Assembly (NCBI GenBank): GCA_003558125.1
Contig: PWMQ01000108.1
Span: 1-64,000 of the forward strand
Source of the DNA: Natronospira sp.
GTDB lineage: Bacteria > Pseudomonadota > Gammaproteobacteria > Natronospirales > Natronospiraceae
Direction: 5' to 3'
Length of the DNA: 64,000 nucleotides
Positions within the stretch are counted from its first letter, which is position 1. The number at the start of each line of letters is the position of its first letter. Below are positions 36,392 through 45,247 of the stretch, one piece after another. The notes beneath the pieces were generated by a model. It did no database searches, had not been told where the DNA came from, and saw nothing but the letters and a program-made list of their open reading frames with translations. A program made the position numbers and the translations under genes.

Positions 36392-36891
36392 GAGGGGGCA
36401 CCTGACCGGTCAGGAAAAACGCCACGACAGTAGCGTTCCAGTTCTTCGGCTGCCTGTTCCGCATTGCCGGCGATGCTGTGAATCAGTAGCCTGTCGTCAC
36501 GGTAGTTCACCGACAGGGTGCCCGGCATGAGACTGAGGGTGGCAATCAGCAGGGTTCGCGCCGTCCCGTCCGGGCCATGGAAGCTGTACTCCTGATAATG
36601 CAGTTGCAAAGGCATGGCCGGGTGCAGGGCGCGCCAGGCCACGTCCAGGCCGCCCACCACTGAGCGCGAGAGGAAATAAAGGGAGAAACGAAGCAGGCCC
36701 AAGGGTGAGAAATTCCCGAGCCGGGGCTGTATCAGCCAATGGGAGAGCAGCAGAACGACGACAATACCCGGCAGCGCGAACCACCAGCCCTGATCACCGG
36801 CGAGGGCATACCAGAACAGGGCCAGCAGGATGCCGACAGGTAGGAAATGGCTCTTGAATGTTCCGCTTGTTGCCTTCCGGTCTGCGCTCAC
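36388..36891 (-). CDS. mrpE: Na+/H+ antiporter subunit MrpE
   Basis: A 167-residue protein with two or three N-terminal helices and a cytoplasmic C-terminal domain. The pattern LIATLSLMPGTLSVNYRDDRLLIH (residues ~115-138) is typical of MnhE. The start is GTG at 36891 and has only a weak ribosome-binding site; the gene lies 30 bases behind the papain-like gene, so that gene may drive its expression. It is the first Mrp gene in the operon. Together the operon should exchange Na+ (or K+) for protons and help growth at high pH or salt. Confidence 0.9.
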   Translation of the reverse strand: MSADRKATSGTFKSHFLPVGILLALFWYALAGDQGWWFALPGIVVVLLLSHWLIQPRLGNFSPLGLLRFSLYFLSRSVVGGLDVAWRALHPAMPLQLHYQEYSFHGPDGTARTLLIATLSLMPGTLSVNYRDDRLLIHSIAGNAEQAAEELERYCRGVFPDRSGAPS

Positions 36892-36921
36892 GGTAGTCGG
36901 CTAATGGTTGGCGGTCTGCAA

Positions 36922-38931
36922 TCAGTCGGCGGGCACCAGGTCATGCCAGGCCTTGTCGGCGCCCCAACTGGCTCGAGCCATCTCGGCTATTCGGTCCAGG
37001 GCGTCTTCCGGGACCAATTCGGGGTCGCCGAGTTCCCGTTCATTGTAATGATACACATAGAGCCGGGAGGCAAATTGCTCGAAGGGCAGGGAGGACTCCC
37101 CTGGGATCTCGCCATGGCCTTCGGTGGAGGTGATCACCCCTTGTCCCCAATCCTGGCGACTTTCGTTGTTTGGATTGAAGAAATACACCCGCATCTCGCC
37201 CTGGGGGTCCAGCATCACCCGTTGAATGGATATGGCATGCCAGCCAATGAAATGCCCGAAGGAGTCGGTGGCGACCACGCCGGCGGGTTGGGGATAGATC
37301 AGCTCGGCGCCATCGTTGTGCATGGGATGATAGCCGGTGTAGAAGCGGCGAATGAATCCACGGAAATCCACCACCGCCCCGGTGCTGTATTGAATGCAGC
37401 TGGCGAAGCCGCGATTGACCCACCAGCCGTGGAATTCGGGATTGATCCAGCGGTGGCCATCCTCGCCCCGGCCTATGATTCGCCGCCCCATTTCCCAGTA
37501 GATCTTGTCCAGATGGGGGACCATGAGCAGGGAGACCATGTCCAGTTCGGTGTGGAAGTCCTCGATCAGGCCTTCGCTGAGTTCACTGGAGCGGATCAGG
37601 GCACCTTCGAAATGCATGTCGATTTCATCATCCCGCGCCGCCCACATGATCAGCTCCAGCAGATAGCCCGGATCACATTGTGCCCAGAGACTGATGGCCC
37701 GGGCCGACTGACAGGTGGGATTATTGCCCTGGCCAAGGCCAATGGGTTGGCCAAGAACGCTGATCGTGCCAGCCAGAAGCAGGCTGTGACCGGACAGATG
37801 ATCGGGCGCCCCGGACTCCCGGTGCAGACGCTGGGAGACTGCTTCGGCCGGTTGAAAGCGGGTCAGGCGCCACAAGGCCGGCGCGATGGGCGGGAAGAAC
37901 AAGATGCCCCGGTTCAGGAGGCAATGCAGGCCGTAGACGGCCTGGGCGGTTTCCGGACCAATGGCTTCCCGGATCAGGGTTCGACAGAGTGCCTCATAGG
38001 TGTCCAGGCTATCCCGCCCGACGCCGTCCAGAGCCAATAGCATGCTCAGTTCTTCCTGGCTGGCATCAGCCAGATGTTGGAGCAGGGCGGCATGACTTGG
38101 GCAGACCAGGCCGGTAGCGGCAATGCTGGTTCCCAGGCGGTCCAGCTCCGCCAGCTGTTCTTCCTGGCCGAGCGCGTCATAGCTTGCCACCGCTGTTTCC
38201 GGGGACTGGGCACTGAGTTCGGTGGGACCACGCCAGGCCCGGACCATGCGAGCGGCCCGTTGCTGGTCGGTCTTGTCCTCCATGTCGTCGAGGCGCGATT
38301 CCAGGCGCTCCAGCATGCGCCAGACCGGTGAGACATCGATGGGACGCTGGCGCAGGATCTTCTCCGATTCATCCACCAGGCGGTGCAGAACCCCGCCATC
38401 GCCAAGATGATCCAGAAGGAAACCCATCAGTGACTGGGCGATATGACGCTGGGTATCGCTCTGTTCCCGGGCCGCCTCGCTATGGTCGGGGAAGACCAGG
38501 CGGATATTCATGGCCAGCACTCGCTCCAGGAAGCGGCGGGCCAACGCCGCTGAGATGCCTTCGTACTCGCAGTCTTCCCGGGCCAGGGCGAGCATGCGCA
38601 GTTCGCTCAGGGCTTCCAGTGCCAGGGTGCGCAGGGGGCCCCCGAGTGATCCGGTGACCAGTTCCGGCAGCAGGCGCTCGGGGTAGTGCCAGTCGGTCCC
38701 ATAGAACAGGCCTGCCGACTGAAAGCCCGGGGCACGCTCGTATAGCCGCGGTATGCCGCCCGGCAGTTTCATGATGCGGGCGGCCAGGTCCAGGATCTGG
38801 GTCTGATAGTTGGCCTTGGCGAAGTCCCGGGCGGCATCGAGGCGGGACAGGGCCTGGTCGAAGCGCTGGAGATTCCGTTCCAGCAACTCATCTGCCTCGT
38901 TGCTGCCGGGACCACGTTCCTGCTTGTTCAT
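36922..38931 (-). CDS. Large soluble protein with papain-like C-terminal pattern, unknown function
   Basis: I do not recognise the family of this 669-residue protein. It has no signal peptide or membrane helix. The first ~390 residues look all-helical. The C-terminal part has a papain-type triad pattern: Q401-x5-C407 (QGNNPTC), H565 in GWHAIS, and N586 in YFFNPNN. The His-to-FFNPN spacing resembles YopT/C58-type cysteine peptidases. The ATG at 38931 has AGAGGA 6 bases upstream and is preferred to the ATG at 38937. It is the first gene before mrpE, 30 bases away and on the same strand, so it is probably cotranscribed with the Mrp operon. Protease, transglutaminase or acyltransferase activity is only a hypothesis. 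Confidence 0.75.
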   Translation of the reverse strand: MNKQERGPGSNEADELLERNLQRFDQALSRLDAARDFAKANYQTQILDLAARIMKLPGGIPRLYERAPGFQSAGLFYGTDWHYPERLLPELVTGSLGGPLRTLALEALSELRMLALAREDCEYEGISAALARRFLERVLAMNIRLVFPDHSEAAREQSDTQRHIAQSLMGFLLDHLGDGGVLHRLVDESEKILRQRPIDVSPVWRMLERLESRLDDMEDKTDQQRAARMVRAWRGPTELSAQSPETAVASYDALGQEEQLAELDRLGTSIAATGLVCPSHAALLQHLADASQEELSMLLALDGVGRDSLDTYEALCRTLIREAIGPETAQAVYGLHCLLNRGILFFPPIAPALWRLTRFQPAEAVSQRLHRESGAPDHLSGHSLLLAGTISVLGQPIGLGQGNNPTCQSARAISLWAQCDPGYLLELIMWAARDDEIDMHFEGALIRSSELSEGLIEDFHTELDMVSLLMVPHLDKIYWEMGRRIIGRGEDGHRWINPEFHGWWVNRGFASCIQYSTGAVVDFRGFIRRFYTGYHPMHNDGAELIYPQPAGVVATDSFGHFIGWHAISIQRVMLDPQGEMRVYFFNPNNESRQDWGQGVITSTEGHGEIPGESSLPFEQFASRLYVYHYNERELGDPELVPEDALDRIAEMARASWGADKAWHDLVPAD

Positions 38932-39084
38932 ACCCATTCCTCTTGCAGCCTGGCATTGCTAGGGATTCGGGTGCTGCAAGCTCAACAGTAAACCATTGCC
39001 GCCCGTCTCGGCCAGTGGCCGGGGCGGTCGCATGTGGCGGCCCGCTCGGTTAGAATAGCGCCACCGATTCTGGGAGTCGCCCGA

Positions 39085-39369
39085 ATGCCGCATTCCATGC
39101 AAGGCAATCGCCTGTTGAGCGTGCTGGCCGCCGTTGGCGCAGTATTGCTGAGTATCCTGGCTTTTGTGGTCGGTGCGGTGGCCTTCGTCACTTTTGTGGG
39201 TCTGGCGATTATCGCTTTCGTGGTATTCCAGCTCCGCCTGTGGTGGCTGCGGCGCCGTGCCGCATCGGCTCGCCGCCGGCAGCGGTCGGAGGAATCGGCC
39301 ACCCAGCCCCGGCGGGGCCGGGTGATTGACGGCGACTACCATCGCGACCCGCCTGATCGGGACGCCTGA
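39085..39369 (+). CDS. Small membrane protein of unknown function
   Basis: A 94-residue protein with a hydrophobic region (about 10-50) forming two helices, then a strongly basic stretch (LRRRAASARRRQ) and the C-terminal sequence RVIDGDYHRD, a VI-D/E-G-D/E-aromatic tail seen in various small proteobacterial membrane proteins. GGGAG lies 8 bases before the ATG at 39085; the in-frame start at 39034 would add unlikely residues. It lies 40 bases before ppa on the same strand. Function unknown. Confidence 0.65.
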   Translation: MPHSMQGNRLLSVLAAVGAVLLSILAFVVGAVAFVTFVGLAIIAFVVFQLRLWWLRRRAASARRRQRSEESATQPRRGRVIDGDYHRDPPDRDA

Positions 39370-39409
39370 GTTTCCAATTCAATTCATCGTTTCAGTCCAG
39401 AGGTACCCA

Positions 39410-40045
39410 ATGGCTTCCAAGGATTTCTCCCAGTACCGCGCCCATCCCTGGCACGGGATTGAGGCAGGCCCGGATCTGCCCGGCACCATCAACGTCTTCA
39501 TCGAGATCACGCCCGCCGATCCCATCAAGTATGAGATCGACAAGGACACCGGTTATCTGGTGGTTGATCGGGTGCAGCGTACTTCCTCCCTGCCGCCGGC
39601 CGTCTATGGCCTGGTCCCGCGCACCTACTGCGGCAGCCGTGTGGCGGCGCTGACCGGCGACGGTCTGGAAGGGGACGGCGATCCCCTGGACGTGGTCATC
39701 TTCAGCGAACGCCCCATCGGTCAGGCTGACGTGCTGGCCGAAGCCAAGGTGGTGGGTGGCCTGTGCACCGTGGACAAGGGTGAAGCCGACGACAAGATCG
39801 TGGCGGTGCTCCCCAGCGACCGGGTCTACGGCGGCATCGAGGATATCTCCGAACTGCCGGAGGTCTTCGTCGAGCGTCTGCGTCACTACTTTGAGACCTA
39901 CAAGTGGCTGCCCGGCATGGACAAGTCTCCCTGCGTTGTCAACAGCATCTATGGCCGTGACCAGGCTCACAAGGTTGTGGAAGCGGCTCTCGCCGACTAC
40001 CGCGAGCTGGTGGGAGAGGACGCTGCCAAGGCCGCTAACGGCTGA
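39410..40045 (+). CDS. ppa: Inorganic pyrophosphatase (family I)
   Basis: Soluble Mg-dependent enzyme that hydrolyses pyrophosphate and so drives biosynthesis. The 211-residue protein has the metal-binding signature DGDPLDVVI (EGDGDPLDVV, about residues 85-95), the substrate region KYEIDKDTG and the YGLVPRTYCG block. It is longer than the 176-residue E. coli enzyme, as in a known longer subgroup. The ATG at 39410 has AGAGG 7 bases upstream and is preferred to 39326. A bidirectional terminator follows 23 bases after the stop. Confidence 0.95.
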   Translation: MASKDFSQYRAHPWHGIEAGPDLPGTINVFIEITPADPIKYEIDKDTGYLVVDRVQRTSSLPPAVYGLVPRTYCGSRVAALTGDGLEGDGDPLDVVIFSERPIGQADVLAEAKVVGGLCTVDKGEADDKIVAVLPSDRVYGGIEDISELPEVFVERLRHYFETYKWLPGMDKSPCVVNSIYGRDQAHKVVEAALADYRELVGEDAAKAANG

Positions 40046-40068
40046 TCCGCGAGCCGGTTTCCGGATGG

Positions 40069-40106
40069 CATGAAAAAAGCCCGGCAACCGCCGGGCTTTT
40101 TTCATG
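40069..40106. terminator. Bidirectional terminator of ppa and the SUF operon
   Basis: A perfect palindrome (17-bp arms, loop AACC) with a GC-rich core (GCCCGGC/GCCGGGC) flanked by six A on the left and six T on the right. It serves both the plus-strand ppa and the convergent minus-strand operon ending at 40128. Confidence 0.93.
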
Positions 40107-40127
40107 GTGTCATTATTATTGGCTGGA

Positions 40128-40823
40128 TCAATCGGTGTCTTCGTCGCCCTCGGGCTCATCAGACCCCTGGAAGCAGAGCATTTCGGCTTGCTCAAATCCC
40201 GCCAGAATGGGGCCGGTGTGGAGCCGCAGGCCGTTGCTGATGTCGTCGCCCTGAAAGTGGAGGGTGCCGGCTTCGTCAAGAAAGATAGAGATGGCGTCAT
40301 TGGCAAGCGGGGAGGCCACCAGATTACTGGCCGGGCGCCAGTAAACATCGTCGGTGAATACGCCCAGGTATTCCTCGTCGTCATAGCGAGCCTGCAGCCG
40401 AACCCAGGACAAGCCATCTGATGGCGTGCCCTCGATTCGCAGATCAATCGCCACCCGATCCTGTACGGCCAATAATTCCCCGCGCAGGCTCCCGTCATAC
40501 TCCTGGATCACCAGGTAGCCCTCGGGGCGGGGAATGGAGCGAAAGGCCGGGTCTCTATATCGATTGGCATCCAGTTCCGCCGCGGATTCAGGCCAGTCGG
40601 CATGGCCTTCAGCCTGGGTGTCCGCGTTGAAAGGCTGCCCTTCCAGCCAGGTGGCATTGTCACAGACGACCATGATTGGCCATTCGTCTGACTCCGATGC
40701 CACGACCGAGCCTGCGAGCAGGAACGAGAGAGTAAAGCCCAGAGCCTGGAGTATGGGATATGGCATGGCGGCTTGGCTGCAAGTCTCTCCTCGTTGGGCG
40801 AGCTGGGCTTGAGTATTCTGCAT
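40128..40823 (-). CDS. Exported protein of unknown function at the end of the SUF operon
   Basis: A 231-residue protein whose only clear feature is a signal peptide (PYPILQALGFTLSFLLAGSVVAS) and an acidic, tryptophan-containing mature part with a very acidic C-terminus (EPEGDEDTD). The reading frame starts 5 bases after the sufT stop with a weak AGG. An internal ATG at 40766 gives a more usual signal peptide but has no ribosome-binding site; which is used is open. No family recognised. It may simply be cotranscribed. Confidence 0.65.
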   Translation of the reverse strand: MQNTQAQLAQRGETCSQAAMPYPILQALGFTLSFLLAGSVVASESDEWPIMVVCDNATWLEGQPFNADTQAEGHADWPESAAELDANRYRDPAFRSIPRPEGYLVIQEYDGSLRGELLAVQDRVAIDLRIEGTPSDGLSWVRLQARYDDEEYLGVFTDDVYWRPASNLVASPLANDAISIFLDEAGTLHFQGDDISNGLRLHTGPILAGFEQAEMLCFQGSDEPEGDEDTD

Positions 40824-40828
40824 GGGGC

Positions 40829-41377
40829 CTAGAGCATTCCCGTTTGCAGTTTGGCCTCGTCGGACATCATGTCCCGATGCCAGGGCGGGTCGAAGACCAG
40901 TTCCACATTGGCTTTTTCAATCTGGGTGATGCGTTCCAGCTTCTGTTGCACGTCAGCGGCAAGGACATCGCCCATGCCGCAGCCGGGGGCGGTGAGGGTC
41001 ATTTGCACATTGACGTGATAACGGCTGTTGCCAATGGGGGTCAGGTCACACTGATAGACCAGACCCAGGTCCACAATATTGATGGGGATCTCGGGGTCGT
41101 AGCAGGTGGCCATGCGCTCCCAGCAGAACTTTTCCAGTTCTTCCTCGCTGGCATCCGCATCCAGCTCCGGCTCCTGCTCGGGTTCGATGCCGAGTGCATC
41201 CGCATCGTGACCCCCAATGCGGGCCATGTTGCCGGACACATAGACGGTATAGCTGCCACCCAGGGCCTGGGCGATGACCACTTCGGTGTTCTCCGGAATC
41301 ACGACCCGGCTGCCGGAAGGGATGAGTACCGCTTCGCAGTCTCTGGTCAGGGCAATGGGATCACCACGGGTATACAT
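40829..41377 (-). CDS. sufT: SUF system assembly factor SufT
   Basis: A 182-residue protein with the DUF59/MIP18-type domain (about 82-182): PEIPINIVDLGLVY, the conserved TAPGCGMGDVLAADV cysteine motif, and VELVFDPPW. SufT helps mature Fe-S proteins after cluster assembly on SufBCD. The ~80-residue N-terminal extension is typical of the SufT form. It lies 15 bases after sufU. Confidence 0.9.
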   Translation of the reverse strand: MYTRGDPIALTRDCEAVLIPSGSRVVIPENTEVVIAQALGGSYTVYVSGNMARIGGHDADALGIEPEQEPELDADASEEELEKFCWERMATCYDPEIPINIVDLGLVYQCDLTPIGNSRYHVNVQMTLTAPGCGMGDVLAADVQQKLERITQIEKANVELVFDPPWHRDMMSDEAKLQTGML

Positions 41378-41392
41378 TGGCAGTGAGCTCCT

Positions 41393-41836
41393 TTATTCCG
41401 TCGTGGCCAGGTCTTCACCCTGCAAGGCCGCATGCAGGGTATGCCAGCACAAGGTGGCGCATTTCACTCTTGAGGGGTAGGCTTTGACACCCTCAAGGGC
41501 TGCCAGTTTCCCCAGTGCTTCGGTGTCTATATCCTCACCCTTGCCGGTGAGCAGATCATGCATCTGCCCAAACAGCGTTTCTGCTTCCTCGGCCGGCTTG
41601 CCCTTGAGGCGCTCGGTGAGCAGGGAGGCGGAAGCCATGGAAATGGCGCAGCCGGAACCTTCAAAGGCAACATCCTCGATCACGCCATCCTTTTCGACCA
41701 CATAAAGCTTGAGCTTGTCTCCGCACAGGGGGTTGTAGCCCTCGCTCACTCGCGTGGGGTTCTCAATGCGGCGGAAATTGCGCGGTCGCCGGTTATGGTC
41801 GACGATAATTTCGTGATAGAGGTCTTTGAGGTCCAT
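41393..41836 (-). CDS. sufU: Sulfur acceptor/zinc protein SufU
   Basis: A 147-residue NifU/SufU-type protein. The metal ligands are present: C-x-D in NPLCGDK, cysteine in GSGCAIS, and C-x3-C in RVKCATLC. The 18-residue insertion around GKPAEEAETLFG marks SufU rather than IscU. It takes persulfide sulfur from SufS and passes it to SufBCD. It takes the place of SufE, of which there is no gene here. Confidence 0.92.
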   Translation of the reverse strand: MDLKDLYHEIIVDHNRRPRNFRRIENPTRVSEGYNPLCGDKLKLYVVEKDGVIEDVAFEGSGCAISMASASLLTERLKGKPAEEAETLFGQMHDLLTGKGEDIDTEALGKLAALEGVKAYPSRVKCATLCWHTLHAALQGEDLATTE

Positions 41837-41851
41837 TTGCTGTTATCCCCT

Positions 41852-43108
41852 TCAAGCCAGCAATTCGCGCGCCCGGACGAGGGCGTCGGCGAGGGTGTCG
41901 ATTTCTTCCAGGGTGTTGTAGAAGGCCATGGATGCCCGGGCCGTCGCTGGCAGCCCCAGTTTCTCCATCAGCGGCATGGCACAGTGATGGCCGGCGCGGA
42001 TGGCCACCCCTTCACTGTCCAGAATGGTGCCCAGGTCGTGCGGGTGGACGCCATCCACCACGAAGGACACCACCGCAGCCTTCTGCTCGGCTGTGCCGAT
42101 GAGTGTTACCCCCGGTGTTTCCGAGAGACGGCGGGTGGCATGTTCCAGTAGACGGTGTTCCCAGTCGCCAATGGCATCCAGGCCAATGGACTCCATATAA
42201 TCCGCCGCCGCGGCCAGTCCAATGGCGCCGGCAATATTGGGTGTGCCGGCTTCAAACTTGTGCGGCACATCGTTCCAGACGCTGCGTTCAATGCTCACCA
42301 TCTTGATCATCTCGCCACCACCCTGACAGGGCGGCATCTCGGTAAGCAGCTCCTTGCGTGACCAGAGGGCGCCAATGCCGGTGGGGCCGTACATCTTGTG
42401 CCCCGAGAACGCATAGAAGTCACAGCCCAGGGCCTGAACATCCACCGCCATATGCGGCGTCGCCTGGGCACCATCCACCAGTACGGGCACGCCGAAGGCA
42501 TGAGCGCGTTCAACCAGATGCTTGACCGGATTGATGGTGCCCAGGGCATTGGACACATGGCCCACCGCAAACAGCCGCGGTCGACGGCTGATCAGGGCTT
42601 CAAAACTCTCCAGATCCAGTTCGCCGCGCTCATTGACTTCCACCGCGCGCAGGGTGGCGCCGGTCTGCTCACAAACCAGTTGCCAGGGCACGATGTTGGA
42701 GTGGTGGTCCAGTTCCGTGACCAGAATCTCATCACCCGGTTCCAGGCGAGGGCGGGCCCAGCTTTGGGCCACCAGATTGATTGCCTCGGTGGTGCCGCGC
42801 AGGAAGATCAGTTCCTCGGTGGCCGAGGCATTGATGAAGTCCGCCATGCGTTCCCGTGCCGATTCATAGGCAGCAGTCGCGCGCTCGGCCAGGGTATGAA
42901 CACCACGGTGGATATTGGCATTGTCACGACGGTAGTACTCGGCCACGGCGTCGATGACCTGGCGTGGCTTTTGTGCCGTCGCGGCATTATCCAGATAACA
43001 GAGCGCCTTATCCTGAACTGTCTGATCCAGGATGGGAAAGTCCGCCCGGATTGCAGAGAGATCCAGGGGGCTGTCGCTTTCGCTCAACTTCTCCGGTGCA
43101 GTACTCAT
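41852..43108 (-). CDS. sufS: Cysteine desulfurase SufS
   Basis: PLP enzyme that frees sulfur from cysteine as a persulfide. The 418-residue protein has the PLP lysine in FSGHKMYGP, the TELDHHSN block and the active-site cysteine in RAGHHCAMPLM near residue 375. Its start overlaps the sufD end by four bases. Group II desulfurase length and motifs agree. Confidence 0.95.
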   Translation of the reverse strand: MSTAPEKLSESDSPLDLSAIRADFPILDQTVQDKALCYLDNAATAQKPRQVIDAVAEYYRRDNANIHRGVHTLAERATAAYESARERMADFINASATEELIFLRGTTEAINLVAQSWARPRLEPGDEILVTELDHHSNIVPWQLVCEQTGATLRAVEVNERGELDLESFEALISRRPRLFAVGHVSNALGTINPVKHLVERAHAFGVPVLVDGAQATPHMAVDVQALGCDFYAFSGHKMYGPTGIGALWSRKELLTEMPPCQGGGEMIKMVSIERSVWNDVPHKFEAGTPNIAGAIGLAAAADYMESIGLDAIGDWEHRLLEHATRRLSETPGVTLIGTAEQKAAVVSFVVDGVHPHDLGTILDSEGVAIRAGHHCAMPLMEKLGLPATARASMAFYNTLEEIDTLADALVRARELLA

Positions 43109-44448
43109 TGTTCCACGGACTCCAGGTCATCCAGCCGGCCTTCGCCGGAGACGCGGTTGACCACCAGGTGATCAAGCCATTCCCGAATTTCGCTCAGGCC
43201 CATGCGTTCAATGACCGATTCCGCAAAGGCGAAGGTCAAAAGGTCACGGGCCTTGTCGGCATCGATGCCCCGCGAGCGCAGATAGAAGAGGGCATCCGGG
43301 TCCAGTTGCCCGATGGTGGCACCGTGAGAGCAGGCCACGTCATCGGCATAGATCTCCAGTTCCGGCTTGGTGTCCACTTCCGCCAGTTTGCTCAGCAGCA
43401 GATTGTCGTTCTTCTGGCCGGCATCAATCTTCTGGGCATTCTTGTGGACCACGACACGGCCATTGAATACGGCACGGCCACGGCCCGCCATCACGCCTTT
43501 GTAGGTCTCATCACTGATGGTGTGAGGGGCGGCATGGTCCACGCAGGTGTGGTTGTCCACATGCTGGCGGTCATTGACCAGATACAGACCATTCAGCACC
43601 GCCTCCGCACCTTCCTCGGCGAGTCGGGCATTGATGTCATGCCGGACCAGGGCCCCGCCCAGGTTGACGTTATGGCTGACGTAGCGACTGTCACGGGCCT
43701 GGTGCACATGGATGCCACCAATGTGATAACCCGCCGTGGACTGGCGCTGGAGCAGATAATGTTCGAGGCGGGACTGAGCGCCCAGGGAGATTTCACTGAC
43801 CACGTTGTTGAAGTTGGCCGCTTCATCCAGGCCCACATGGTGCTCGATCACCGTTGCCTCGCTGCCCTGTGCCATCTGCACCAGTACGCGGGGATGAAAG
43901 ACAAAGGCCTCATCACCCGGTACCGACAGGAACAGCAATTCAATGGGTGTCTTGCACTGCACGTTGGCAGCCACCTCTACCAGCGCCCCGTCGGCCACGA
44001 AGGCGTTGTTCAGGGCAGTAAAGGGGGTGTAGTCAAGACCGGACTGTCGACTCAGGCGTGCCTGCAGATTCTCCGGTTCGCGCTCCATGGCATCAGCGAT
44101 GGAGCGAACAGTGACGCCCTCGGGCAAGCCACTGATATCGGAAAGTCCGGCCTGATAACGGCCGTTGACGAATACCAGCCGGGCGGCATCAAGCCCCGGT
44201 ACCCGGGCTTCGTCCAGGCGATCAGCCGGCACCGTGGTGCTGCCCGGCAGGGCGAAGCGACCCTCGGTGATGGGGCGCAGACTGGTGTACTTCCAGTCTT
44301 CGTCCTTCTGCGTTGGCAGGCCCTGTTCACGAAACCGGGCCAGGGCGTCACGGCGCAGGGTGGACAGCCAGCCCTGTCCGGGGAGCTCGTCCACCGCCCG
44401 GTCGAATTGGGTCAGGAAGTTGTAGCGTGCAGTATCCTCGCCACTCAT
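43105..44448 (-). CDS. sufD: Fe-S cluster assembly protein SufD
   Basis: A scaffold partner of SufB in the SufBC2D complex. The 447-residue protein has the right-handed beta-helix region (~150-350, with DNHTCVDHAAPHT) and the C-terminal SHGATIGQLDPDALFYLRSRG signature with the conserved histidine. Four-base overlaps with sufC and sufS indicate coupling. Confidence 0.94.
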   Translation of the reverse strand: MSGEDTARYNFLTQFDRAVDELPGQGWLSTLRRDALARFREQGLPTQKDEDWKYTSLRPITEGRFALPGSTTVPADRLDEARVPGLDAARLVFVNGRYQAGLSDISGLPEGVTVRSIADAMEREPENLQARLSRQSGLDYTPFTALNNAFVADGALVEVAANVQCKTPIELLFLSVPGDEAFVFHPRVLVQMAQGSEATVIEHHVGLDEAANFNNVVSEISLGAQSRLEHYLLQRQSTAGYHIGGIHVHQARDSRYVSHNVNLGGALVRHDINARLAEEGAEAVLNGLYLVNDRQHVDNHTCVDHAAPHTISDETYKGVMAGRGRAVFNGRVVVHKNAQKIDAGQKNDNLLLSKLAEVDTKPELEIYADDVACSHGATIGQLDPDALFYLRSRGIDADKARDLLTFAFAESVIERMGLSEIREWLDHLVVNRVSGEGRLDDLESVEQ

Positions 44449-45200
44449 GCTTCAGCCGCCTCCTTCTGGACCCCTTCGTAGCCGTCGCGCTCAAGCTCAA
44501 GGGCCAGGTTCTTGTCACCGGTCTTGATAATCCGACCACCAGACAGCACATGCACCTTGTCGGGCTCCACGTAGTTCAGCAGTCGCTGGTAGTGGGTGAC
44601 CATCACGAAGGCGCGCTCAGGGTCGCGCATCTGGTTGATACCCTCGGCAACCACCTTGAGGGCATCGATATCCAGGCCGGAGTCGGTTTCATCGAGAATG
44701 GCCAGCGTGGGTTCCAGTACCTGCATCTGGAAGATTTCATTGCGCTTCTTCTCGCCACCGGAGAAGCCTTCATTGACGCTGCGGCGGATGAAGCTTTCAT
44801 CCATGCCCATGCGCTTCATCTTCTGCTTGACCAGCATCAGGAAGTCGGCGGAATCAATGGGCTCCTCGCCGCGATGTTCGCGAATGGCGTTGAGCGCAGC
44901 CTTCAGCAGGTAGACATTGTTGACGCCAGGAATTTCCACCGGGTACTGGAAGGCCAGGAAAACACCTTCATGGGCCCGTTCCTCGGGTTCCATCTCAAGC
45001 AGATCCTTGCCGTTCCAGGTGGCGCTGCCCTCGACGACCTCGTAGTCGCCCCGGCCGGCGAGAATATGGGCGAGAGTGCTCTTGCCGGAGCCATTGGGGC
45101 CCATGATGGCGTGCACTTCGCCGGGCTTCACTTCCAGGTTCAGCCCGCGCAGGATTTCCTTGCCTTCTACATTGACCTTGAGGTTTTCAATCTTAAGCAT
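44445..45200 (-). CDS. sufC: Fe-S cluster assembly ATPase SufC
   Basis: A 251-residue cytoplasmic ABC ATPase of the SufBC2D scaffold. Walker A GPNGSGKST is at 35-43, the modified signature FSGGEKKRNEI near 148-158, and Walker B LAILDETDSGLD near 168-179. Length and order behind sufB are typical. Confidence 0.95.
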   Translation of the reverse strand: MLKIENLKVNVEGKEILRGLNLEVKPGEVHAIMGPNGSGKSTLAHILAGRGDYEVVEGSATWNGKDLLEMEPEERAHEGVFLAFQYPVEIPGVNNVYLLKAALNAIREHRGEEPIDSADFLMLVKQKMKRMGMDESFIRRSVNEGFSGGEKKRNEIFQMQVLEPTLAILDETDSGLDIDALKVVAEGINQMRDPERAFVMVTHYQRLLNYVEPDKVHVLSGGRIIKTGDKNLALELERDGYEGVQKEAAEA

Positions 45201-45247
45201 GTCTTGTTACCTGTCTTTGAATTCGTGATCGCCAGGGGCAGGGCGTA

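Noticed and set aside
36847-38040. 397-codon plus-strand frame opposite the papain-like gene
   Set aside because: The minus-strand frame covers the full region with a good start site, operon position and a plausible catalytic pattern; the plus frame has none of these.
42964-44481. 505-codon plus-strand open frame over sufS and sufD
   Set aside because: It is a shadow of two conserved genes with intact motifs on the other strand; it has no family similarity or ribosome-binding site.
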